From Siphonodentalium dalli (Eukaryota > Mollusca > Scaphopoda > Gadilida > Siphonodentaliidae), in NCBI GenBank assembly GCA_032622095.1, contig CP136068.1:156079151-156143150 (forward strand): a stretch of DNA of 64,000 nt, in the 5' to 3' direction. Shown in pieces: positions 10,261-20,021 of this stretch. The notes below the pieces were generated by a model. It was not told where the DNA came from. It searched no databases and saw only the letters and a list, made by a program, of their open reading frames with translations. Position 1 is the first letter of the stretch; the number at the start of each line of letters is the position of its first letter. Made by a program: the position numbers and the translations under genes.

Positions 10261-11126
10261 TTCCTACTCTACACTGTGACTGGCCATCAGCGAGCTCGGT
10301 GGTGAGAAGTAAATGTTACCTTGATCCTCGTGATTTGGAGAATCTTGTAGCAGGAAATGCGAGTAAAAGGTGTATAGATTGAGTGTGATTTTGCCATCGG
10401 CTTTTGTTTATTCATTATTTTCTTTAATGTTCGTAAAATCAAAAGAACTGGACACGATAAAAAAGATACCTTTCGGGAAATATTTATCACAAAAAGTGTT
10501 CTTTTAGCGAATAAACTGACTGGGAGAGAACACAAATACATTTTCAAGCATTCTCTTTTTTATGTTTTAATCTGAATCAGATATTTTTTGGCGATATCAT
10601 TAGCCATGTTAGTTTTCAATAATTTGACATTACGTGTTTCTGGGCCACTGGGAATGGATTGAGGGGGGGGGGGGTGGAGGGAGGGGTTAGCAATTTTTCT
10701 ACTTCAATTTCCTCCCGTGATTTCTGGCGTCTATATTGCTTAATAAGTAGAAAGTCGTATATATTCATGATGTTGCAAAAGAAATTTATATAACTTACAG
10801 GAAATGGGTTCATGTGAATAATAGCGCGATCGTCCTATATGTGTTTGTTCGTGAATTATCACCATTTGATCATAGTACAACACCCGCCACCCCCCCCCCC
10901 CCAGTCTTGTTTTATTTGTTTCAATACACCCACATGACCTGGTATTGTATGTGTATACTGGCCGTCCGTGCCTTTGACATGTATATATGACAAATGGGAT
11001 AACTTTGTAATTCTGATTTCAGGTCGATTTGATTAGATTAGGATTGCAGGTTGAAATTTTATAATTTAAGCTTGAAAGTAGGGTTATAGCATTTTTAAAA
11101 TGTTTCTCTTTGTGAAAAATTTAGTT
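10261..11126. other. Spacer between H3 promoter and H1 3' end (unit 1)
   Basis: No gene supported. It holds a G run (10663-10674) and, about 215 bases on, a C run (10890-10902). By eye G runs vary from about 9 to 13 and C runs from about 9 to 15 among units. The segment 10360-10380 corresponds to the insertion targets of E1 and E2 in units 3 and 6. Confidence 0.7.
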
Positions 11127-11142
11127 GGCCCTGAAAAGGGCC
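11127..11142 (-). promoter_or_regulatory. Histone 3' stem-loop, H1 unit 1
   Basis: Same 16-base hairpin as H3, 40 bases after the H1 stop. A purine-rich CACAAAGAGAAACA follows 11-25 bases beyond it and is a good histone downstream element candidate. Confidence 0.97.
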
Positions 11143-11182
11143 GTTTGTAAAACTGGTTTCAAGACCAGAATGGATAGCGGAA

Positions 11183-11749
11183 TTATTTCGTCGCTTTCTT
11201 GGTAGCTGGCTTCTTTTTGGGAGTAGCCTTGGCTTTCGGTGGCTTTGCTGCTTTCTTCGCCGGGGATTTAGCCGTGGATGTTTTTGGTTTTGCAGCTGGC
11301 TTCTTTTTAGCTGGTGATTTCTTTGGTTTCGCAACCTTCTTCGTGTCTTTCTTTTCTGCAGCTTTATTAGGCTTGGCAGCACCTTTCTTAGCTGGTGACT
11401 TCGCCTTCGGGTTTGGTTTAGCAGCTACTGGTTTCTTTGGCTTTGGCTTCTCAACTTTTGCTGTGCCAATTCCAAAGGACCCGGATGCTCCAGTTCCCTT
11501 GGCCTGCTTCAGCGAGTCATTTTTAACTCCAGCCTTTAGAGCCACCTTCAGTCTGTTGTTGACTGCCTTTGCATCATTTCCAAGGGTGAAGTTGGCCATG
11601 ATGTACTTCAAAATAGCTTGTCGCGAAGACCCTCCTCGTTCTTTTAATTCTTTAACGGCAGCTATGACCATCTCGTTGTACTTTGGATGATCGGGTGTTT
11701 TCTTCGGTGCAGCCTTCTTCTTTGGAGTTGCGGTTGCAGTTTCAGCCAT
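11183..11749 (-). CDS. H1: Linker histone H1, unit 1
   Basis: Binds linker DNA at the nucleosome entry/exit site and compacts chromatin. The 188-residue protein has a short basic N-terminal tail (1-17). A winged-helix globular domain follows at about 18-94, with HPKYNEMVIAAVKEL, GGSSRQAILKYI and the KGTGASGSF wing. The Lys/Ala/Pro tail (95-188) has SPAKK at 118, 145 and 162, sites of cyclin-dependent kinase type, and TPKKK repeats. Length is within the normal animal H1 range. The start is the ATG before AETATATPKK. The gene is intronless with a 3' stem-loop, so it is a replication-dependent linker histone rather than a polyadenylated H1.0-type gene. Confidence 0.98.
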   Translation of the reverse strand: MAETATATPKKKAAPKKTPDHPKYNEMVIAAVKELKERGGSSRQAILKYIMANFTLGNDAKAVNNRLKVALKAGVKNDSLKQAKGTGASGSFGIGTAKVEKPKPKKPVAAKPNPKAKSPAKKGAAKPNKAAEKKDTKKVAKPKKSPAKKKPAAKPKTSTAKSPAKKAAKPPKAKATPKKKPATKKATK

Positions 11750-11815
11750 AATTATTTTCGAGTGAACTGTAAAGAGATTGTGAGGTTGACGAGTGTCTGT
11801 TTGAAAATGCCGACC

Positions 11816-11911
11816 GCGAAATAAGCTGGCCTAATTGTGATAGAGCGCGGGCGAAAATGAAAACACCCGGCTTCCGACAAAGGCCTGGGCGCATTTTGTT
11901 AATTTGTGTTT
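11816..11911 (-). promoter_or_regulatory. H1 promoter elements, unit 1
   Basis: On the minus strand the H1-specific AC box AAACACA lies at 11905-11911, about 155 bases upstream of the ATG. A TATA-like GCTTATTTC lies at about 11817-11825, about 70 bases upstream. The transcription start is expected near 11790-11800. The 10-bp target of the unit-8 insertions (11807-11816 here) falls between the TATA-like box and this start. Confidence 0.7.
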
Positions 11912-13482
11912 GTGTATGTTCAGTTATCGCCATATTTTACAAAAACCTATTGCAATTTTGCCAAAAGGAATTCACCATCTGTTGCGTGATATATTTTTCT
12001 ATATGGTTTGTTCATTTTCTCAAAACTTCAGGCGAGAGATCAATATGTTTTTGGCAGTCAAAATTTTCAACTAAGATTTTGCGGTCAGCCATGTTCGCGA
12101 ATTCCGCCCGCACACCACACACTTCAAAAGATCAAACTGCCGCGTGTTGGTATGCGTCTTTAAGTAGAGAATTAAAAGTCGAAATTTGTCAGCAAAGTGT
12201 TGTTTGGGAAGGTGGAAAAAAAACGAACATGTGTAATTGGTTAGATATGAAAATCGGATCGTTGGGGAAGCTGTGGCGCGTTTTCGGTCTTTTTAGAGAG
12301 TTGGGTGTAAAAATGAACGAGCTAATCCTAATATGACTGTGATCCAAGTAGGCCAACACGTGTGTAGGGCCTATATATATGCATTTGGGGGAAGGGAGGT
12401 CGGCATCGGGCGGGACCTATAATACTTAATATACTAAAGAATGAGGGAGAAATCGCCCCTCCTCCGACATTGTGTGCATATTTTTAACTTTAATAAAAGT
12501 TAAAAAAAATATAACGTTACAACTTGACTACATGTAAATGAATTATCCGGGGTGGGGACGGATATTATACAATATCACATATATGTATAATGATAAATAT
12601 CTACTCGCATATATGCGCTACAGTACTCACAAACAACATCTGCCACCATTATAAATTGTGAACCACCGATTCGGATTCGTTGTTCAGAAATGAAATATTG
12701 ACGTCGGATGGTTCCCCAATCAACAAGAGAGTGAGCACGAAGTATTTCTGAGGTGAACAGCAATCAGCTTAGCCAGGCTTGTAAAGGTCTGTCGCGTCGG
12801 TATCGACGCCGAGACAACAATTAAGGTCGCTCGATACCGGCTCCAATATCAGTCCTATATTCATTAGTCATTTTTATTAAATGTTTAAAATTTCCAAATA
12901 GTTACTTAGATATTATACTAATTTATTGCAAATGGTATATGTTGGGGTTAATGATCTGCAGTATCTGTCTATACATGCACAGGTATGTCATTATCATTTT
13001 GACTGAGGGGTTCTCGCGTTCTCGTTACAGGCATGCTCCGTTTGCATTGATTGAAGATTGTCTATAATCTTTATATGGGATCTAATGCAAAATTGAACGA
13101 TACTCGAAAATCATCTGAAAATGTGTCACCTCACCAGGGTCGAAGAAGTGAGTACTACTCATTCAAATTACTAACATGCATGTGTTAGTTGAGTTGACAC
13201 TCATTTTATTGTTGATTACTAGTAATGATGACTGGCACTAATATACCTGGTTCTTATATATCTCTTATATATATATAAGAACAAGACCAATACATAGTGG
13301 CATAACTGGTAGTATATATATATATATATATCTATGTTTGTCATACATTATTTCCGATTCATTTGACATTGATTACCCCAACTATTCAGTCATTATTTGC
13401 TCGGTTTGCTGGCAATCATTATTTGCTAGGTTTGCTGGTAGAATTAGCAATTTTTAGAGTTTATCTTTAGTGAAATTTTGGT

Positions 13483-13498
13483 GGCCCTGAAAAGGGCC
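13483..13498 (-). promoter_or_regulatory. Histone 3' stem-loop, H3 unit 2
   Basis: Perfect GGCCCTTTTCAGGGCC on the minus strand. Confidence 0.97.
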
Positions 13499-13532
13499 GT
13501 TTGTCTTTCTATTCGACACTGGGTCGTAAGAA

Positions 13533-13955
<423 letters not shown>

Positions 13956-14958
13956 TCAAAGTCGAATTGTGAAATTTTCTGAAACGGCATACCTATATCG
14001 CCAGAAGCATTGTGCGAACAACACTCAGCGATTGGTTGTTCCGACTGCAACTAACATCCGCCATTGGATGTTGTACTCGCAATCTGATTGGTTCCTACTC
14101 TACACTGTGACTGGCCATCAGCGAGCTCGGTGGTGAGAAGTAAATGTTACCTTGATCCTCGTGATTTGGAGAATCTTGTAGCAGGAAATGCGAGTAAAAG
14201 GTGTATAGATTGAGTGTGATTTTGCCATCGGCTTTTGTTTATTCATTATTTTCTTTAATGTTCGTAAAATCAAAAGAACTGGACACGATAAAAAAGATAC
14301 CTTTCGGGAAATATTTATCACAAAAAGTGTTCTTTTAGCGAATAAACTGACTGGGAGAGAACACAAATACATTTTCAAGCATTCTCTTTTTTATGTTTTA
14401 ATCTGAATCAGATATTTTTTGGCGATATCATTAGCCATGTTAGTTTTCAATAATTTGACATTACGTGTTTCTGGGCCACTGGGAATGGATTGAGGGGGGG
14501 GGGGGGTGGAGGGAGGGGTTAGCAATTTTTCTACTTCAATTTCCTCCCGTGATTTCTGGCGTCTATATTGCTTAATAAGTAGAAAGTCGTATATATTCAT
14601 GATGTTGCAAAAGAAATTTATATAACTTACAGGAAATGGGTTCATGTGAATAATAGCGCGATCGTCCTATATGTGTTTGTTCGTGAATTATCACCATTTG
14701 ATCATAGTACAACACCCGCCACCCCCCCCCCCCCAGTCTTGTTTTATTTGTTTCAATACACCCACATGACCTGGTATTGTATGTGTATACTGGCCGTCCG
14801 TGCCTTTGACATGTATATATGACAAATGGGATAACTTTGTAATTCTGATTTCAGGTCGATTTGATTAGATTAGGATTGCAGGTTGAAATTTTATAATTTA
14901 AGCTTGAAAGTAGGGTTATAGCATTTTTAAAATGTTTCTCTTTGTGAAAAATTTAGTT

Positions 14959-14974
14959 GGCCCTGAAAAGGGCC
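14959..14974 (-). promoter_or_regulatory. Histone 3' stem-loop, H1 unit 2
   Basis: Perfect hairpin 40 bases after the stop. Confidence 0.97.
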
Positions 14975-15014
14975 GTTTGTAAAACTGGTTTCAAGACCAG
15001 AATGGATAGCGGAA

Positions 15015-15581
15015 TTATTTCGTCGCTTTCTTGGTAGCTGGCTTCTTTTTGGGAGTAGCCTTGGCTTTCGGTGGCTTTGCTGCTTTCTTCGCCGGGGATT
15101 TAGCCGTGGATGTTTTTGGTTTTGCAGCTGGCTTCTTTTTAGCTGGTGATTTCTTTGGTTTCGCAACCTTCTTCGTGTCTTTCTTTTCTGCAGCTTTATT
15201 AGGCTTGGCAGCACCTTTCTTAGCTGGTGACTTCGCCTTCGGGTTTGGTTTAGCAGCTACTGGTTTCTTTGGCTTTGGCTTCTCAACTTTTGCTGTGCCA
15301 ATTCCAAAGGACCCGGATGCTCCAGTTCCCTTGGCCTGCTTCAGCGAGTCATTTTTAACTCCAGCCTTTAGAGCCACCTTCAGTCTGTTGTTGACTGCCT
15401 TTGCATCATTTCCAAGGGTGAAGTTGGCCATGATGTACTTCAAAATAGCTTGTCGCGAAGACCCTCCTCGTTCTTTTAATTCTTTAACGGCAGCTATGAC
15501 CATCTCGTTGTACTTTGGATGATCGGGTGTTTTCTTCGGTGCAGCCTTCTTCTTTGGAGTTGCGGTTGCAGTTTCAGCCAT
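15015..15581 (-). CDS. H1: Linker histone H1, unit 2
   Basis: Protein identical to the unit 1 H1, with intact AC box, TATA-like box and 3' hairpin. Confidence 0.98.
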   Translation of the reverse strand: MAETATATPKKKAAPKKTPDHPKYNEMVIAAVKELKERGGSSRQAILKYIMANFTLGNDAKAVNNRLKVALKAGVKNDSLKQAKGTGASGSFGIGTAKVEKPKPKKPVAAKPNPKAKSPAKKGAAKPNKAAEKKDTKKVAKPKKSPAKKKPAAKPKTSTAKSPAKKAAKPPKAKATPKKKPATKKATK

Positions 15582-17314
15582 AATTATTTTCGAGTGAACT
15601 GTAAAGAGATTGTGAGGTTGACGAGTGTCTGTTTGAAAATGCCGACCGCGAAATAAGCTGGCCTAATTGTGATAGAGCGCGGGCGAAAATGAAAACACCC
15701 GGCTTCCGACAAAGGCCTGGGCGCATTTTGTTAATTTGTGTTTGTGTATGTTCAGTTATCGCCATATTTTACAAAAACCTATTGCAATTTTGCCAAAAGG
15801 AATTCACCATCTGTTGCGTGATATATTTTTCTATATGGTTTGTTCATTTTCTCAAAACTTCAGGCGAGAGATCAATATGTTTTTGGCAGTCAAAATTTTC
15901 AACTAAGATTTTGCGGTCAGCCATGTTCGCGAATTCCGCCCGCACACCACACACTTCAAAAGATCAAACTGCCGCGTGTTGGTATGCGTCTTTAAGTAGA
16001 GAATTAAAAGTCGAAATTTGTCAGCAAAGTGTTGTTTGGGAAGGTGGAAAAAAAACGAACATGTGTAATTGGTTAGATATGAAAATCGGATCGTTGGGGA
16101 AGCTGTGGCGCGTTTTCGGTCTTTTTAGAGAGTTGGGTGTAAAAATGAACGAGCTAATCCTAATATGACTGTGATCCAAGTAGGCCAACACGTGTGTAGG
16201 GCCTATATATATGCATTTGGGGGAAGGGAGGTCGGCATCGGGCGGGACCTATAATACTTAATATACTAAAGAATGAGGGAGAAATCGCCCCTCCTCCGAC
16301 ATTGTGTGCATATTTTTAACTTTAATAAAAGTTAAAAAAAATATAACGTTACAACTTGACTACATGTAAATGAATTATCCGGGGTGGGGACGGATATTAT
16401 ACAATATCACATATATGTATAATGATAAATATCTACTCGCATATATGCGCTACAGTACTCACAAACAACATCTGCCACCATTATAAATTGTGAACCACCG
16501 ATTCGGATTCGTTGTTCAGAAATGAAATATTGACGTCGGATGGTTCCCCAATCAACAAGAGAGTGAGCACGAAGTATTTCTGAGGTGAACAGCAATCAGC
16601 TTAGCCAGGCTTGTAAAGGTCTGTCGCGTCGGTATCGACGCCGAGACAACAATTAAGGTCGCTCGATACCGGCTCCAATATCAGTCCTATATTCATTAGT
16701 CATTTTTATTAAATGTTTAAAATTTCCAAATAGTTACTTAGATATTATACTAATTTATTGCAAATGGTATATGTTGGGGTTAATGATCTGCAGTATCTGT
16801 CTATACATGCACAGGTATGTCATTATCATTTTGACTGAGGGGTTCTCGCGTTCTCGTTACAGGCATGCTCCGTTTGCATTGATTGAAGATTGTCTATAAT
16901 CTTTATATGGGATCTAATGCAAAATTGAACGATACTCGAAAATCATCTGAAAATGTGTCACCTCACCAGGGTCGAAGAAGTGAGTACTACTCATTCAAAT
17001 TACTAACATGCATGTGTTAGTTGAGTTGACACTCATTTTATTGTTGATTACTAGTAATGATGACTGGCACTAATATACCTGGTTCTTATATATCTCTTAT
17101 ATATATATAAGAACAAGACCAATACATAGTGGCATAACTGGTAGTATATATATATATATATATCTATGTTTGTCATACATTATTTCCGATTCATTTGACA
17201 TTGATTACCCCAACTATTCAGTCATTATTTGCTCGGTTTGCTGGCAATCATTATTTGCTAGGTTTGCTGGTAGAATTAGCAATTTTTAGAGTTTATCTTT
17301 AGTGAAATTTTGGT

Positions 17315-17330
17315 GGCCCTGAAAAGGGCC
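17315..17330 (-). promoter_or_regulatory. Histone 3' stem-loop, H3 unit 3
   Basis: Perfect hairpin 34 bases after the stop. Confidence 0.97.
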
Positions 17331-17364
17331 GTTTGTCTTTCTATTCGACACTGGGTCGTAAGAA

Positions 17365-17787
<423 letters not shown>

Positions 17788-18022
17788 TCAAAGTCGAATT
17801 GTGAAATTTTCTGAAACGGCATACCTATATCGCCAGAAGCATTGTGCGAACAACACTCAGCGATTGGTTGTTCCGACTGCAACTAACATCCGCCATTGGA
17901 TGTTGTACTCGCAATCTGATTGGTTCCTACTCTACACTGTGACTGGCCATCAGCGAGCTCGGTGGTGAGAAGTAAATGTTACCTTGATCCTCGTGATTTG
18001 GAGAATCTTGTAGCAGGAAATG

Positions 18023-18034
18023 CGAGTAAAAGGT
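18023..18034 (+). repeat. Target-site duplication of E1, left copy
   Basis: CGAGTAAAAGGT, repeated exactly at 24434-24445; present once at this place in uninterrupted units (10360-10371 in unit 1). Confidence 0.95.
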
Positions 18035-18336
18035 CATCTCACATCTCTGGACTCTCAGTGAAGACGGTCGCATAAAATCTTCTCTCCAGTCAACAGCAAT
18101 CTTCATATCTAACGCCTACAGTTCTTTTCTACACCGGTATCGTATCTCTTTGTTCTCATTTCGCACCTCTGCGCCCGCACCTGGCATTTTTCACACCTCG
18201 CTCGAGCTCCATTGTAACGTTGCAACGCCTTACACCGCAATTAACATAGGGTCTATTGTTCAGTGAGCTGATATCGCAAGCTCCAACTTCAAATTATTTC
18301 CAACTTTGTCACCGAATTTGACCAGTTATAAGCAAA
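18035..18336 (+). promoter_or_regulatory. E1 5' leader with DPE-like motif
   Basis: Jockey-group elements carry an internal promoter with a start site at the first base and a downstream promoter element near +28. Here AGACGG begins 27 bases after the first base (18062, i.e. +28), matching five of six positions of RGWYVT. The first bases, CATCTC after a T, resemble a weak initiator. Confidence 0.45.
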
Positions 18337-19959
18337 ATGGAATCCATAGAAAATAACCCAATATTTAAACACCTTAAGACACAAAATGAGTACCTACTAA
18401 AGAAAATAGATGGTTTAGAAGAAGAAATCAAGCAAACACGTATAGAAAACGCAGCCAATATTAAATTTATGTCGGAACAAAACGCGACCGCAGTAGCAGT
18501 AGCAGTAGCGAATCTCGCGAATACACTCGGAAAGAAGAACACCTCGGAAAACAAGAAGGAGAAAGAAAGTAAGAAGAAAACCTCAACTGACAAAGGAAAG
18601 GGTAAGCAACCTTTTTCAAAACGCACCTGCACCACACCCAAACCAGCATCAAAGCCAGCCCCAATCAGCAAATCAGCCAAACGCACCAGCACCAAACCCA
18701 GCACTCTCCCGGATTTTCACCAATCAACGAGCGCTATCGATTTCAACCCAGCCACTCCAAACTTCAGTTCAAAACAAAGGTCCCCCTTAAATAGCCCTAC
18801 AAGCAGAACTTCATCCCCCAAAGACAACACGAGCATGGATCTTACAAATCAAGCCACTGATTCCTTTGCTCACGTTGATAAGGAAGATGCCAACCCTATC
18901 CCATGGGTTCAAACTAATAACAAACGAGCAAAGAGGAAATTGGACACTGAATTCGAAAGTAGTAACAAAAACCCACGATTCAACAATAGCCAACCCAGTC
19001 AAAGTCATAGTCAAAGATTATCCCTCACAACAGGTCAACCAATTCAAAAACTAACCCTTTTCGCAGAAAATGCTACATCCGATATGAAAAATAACCCATT
19101 TTACCTTAAAAAAACCGTGAAAGATCAAAACTTTGAAATCCAATTGACAAAAAGTGGTAACCTTTTAATATATCCAAGCGACATGAAGACAAAATTATAT
19201 TTCATGAACCAGGCTTCCAGGGACCACCCCATCCTAGCTAAAGTTACATTCCGCCCAACAAGAGGAAAAAGGGAATCTCCTACTAATCGACATGTAGTAA
19301 TATGCGGGGTCAACCCAGAAATCCCAATTGAGGAAATTCAATGGGCCATAGGACCTCAGTATGAAGCTAAAAGAATGCACTCTGCCAAGCATAATGACGC
19401 CCCGACACGAAAAATTAAAGTGACATGCCCGGATGAACCCAGCAAAGAAAGAATGCTAAAGGGGGTCCAACTTGGCGCCTATAAAAACTGGTTTAAAGTA
19501 GTAGAGTACCAACCCCCAGCTCACATCACTCAATGCCTGAAGTGCTTCGGCTATCGACACAAAGTAGCCGGGTGCACAGCAGACAAGGAGTTATGCAAGA
19601 AATGCGCAGAACAGCATAACTACAAAACTTGCGAGTCTGAAATAAGGAAATGTATTAACTGCAATGGGGACCATCCAGCCTCCTTCAAGGGTTGTATAGC
19701 ATATAAAGCAGAAGCAGAAATAAAGGAAAACAGGAAGCTGACATACGCCGCCGTGGCAAAAAAACCAGTAGAAAAAAGTGAAGCCATCAGATTCGCAGCC
19801 ACAATCGTGGAATGCCTTATAGAATTTAAAACTTGTAATGATAGCAACGCTATTGTACAAAAAGTCACCGAAAAAGTAAGCCAACACTTCAAAACAAATA
19901 TCCACAGTTCATGTGTAAGAGATTACACCCGTGAAATAAACAAAATTAACCAGAACTAA
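18337..19959 (+). CDS. E1 ORF1: gag-like nucleic-acid-binding protein with three zinc knuckles
   Basis: The 540-residue protein is expected to bind the element RNA and accompany it into the nucleus. A coiled-coil-prone N-terminus (about 1-45) is followed by a Lys/Ser/Pro-rich linker (65-230). An RRM-like segment preceding the knuckles (about 235-395, with VVICGVNPEIPIEEI near 320) resembles the PRE_C2HC region of arthropod gag proteins. The knuckles are C400-x2-C-x4-H-x4-C413, C420-x2-C-x3-H-x4-C432 and C439-x2-C-x3-H-x5-C452. This trio is typical of Jockey and I-type ORF1 proteins. The ATG at 18337 is the first good start. ORF2 follows after 62 bases in another frame. Confidence 0.93.
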   Translation: MESIENNPIFKHLKTQNEYLLKKIDGLEEEIKQTRIENAANIKFMSEQNATAVAVAVANLANTLGKKNTSENKKEKESKKKTSTDKGKGKQPFSKRTCTTPKPASKPAPISKSAKRTSTKPSTLPDFHQSTSAIDFNPATPNFSSKQRSPLNSPTSRTSSPKDNTSMDLTNQATDSFAHVDKEDANPIPWVQTNNKRAKRKLDTEFESSNKNPRFNNSQPSQSHSQRLSLTTGQPIQKLTLFAENATSDMKNNPFYLKKTVKDQNFEIQLTKSGNLLIYPSDMKTKLYFMNQASRDHPILAKVTFRPTRGKRESPTNRHVVICGVNPEIPIEEIQWAIGPQYEAKRMHSAKHNDAPTRKIKVTCPDEPSKERMLKGVQLGAYKNWFKVVEYQPPAHITQCLKCFGYRHKVAGCTADKELCKKCAEQHNYKTCESEIRKCINCNGDHPASFKGCIAYKAEAEIKENRKLTYAAVAKKPVEKSEAIRFAATIVECLIEFKTCNDSNAIVQKVTEKVSQHFKTNIHSSCVRDYTREINKINQN

Positions 19960-20021
19960 AAATTAATTACTCTTCTCAAAACAATATCTATTCAACAATA
20001 TTTACATTCAATAGTCAAATA

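Noticed and set aside
11199-11690. Plus-strand 163-codon ORF rich in Phe, Ala and Gly
   Set aside because: Antisense of the Lys/Ala/Pro codons of H1; a shadow frame.
11857-12336. Plus-strand 159-codon ORF upstream of and divergent from each H1
   Set aside because: Its repeat in every unit follows from unit homogeneity. It has no recognisable domain, overlaps the H1 promoter, and the array edge at 8325 cuts through it.
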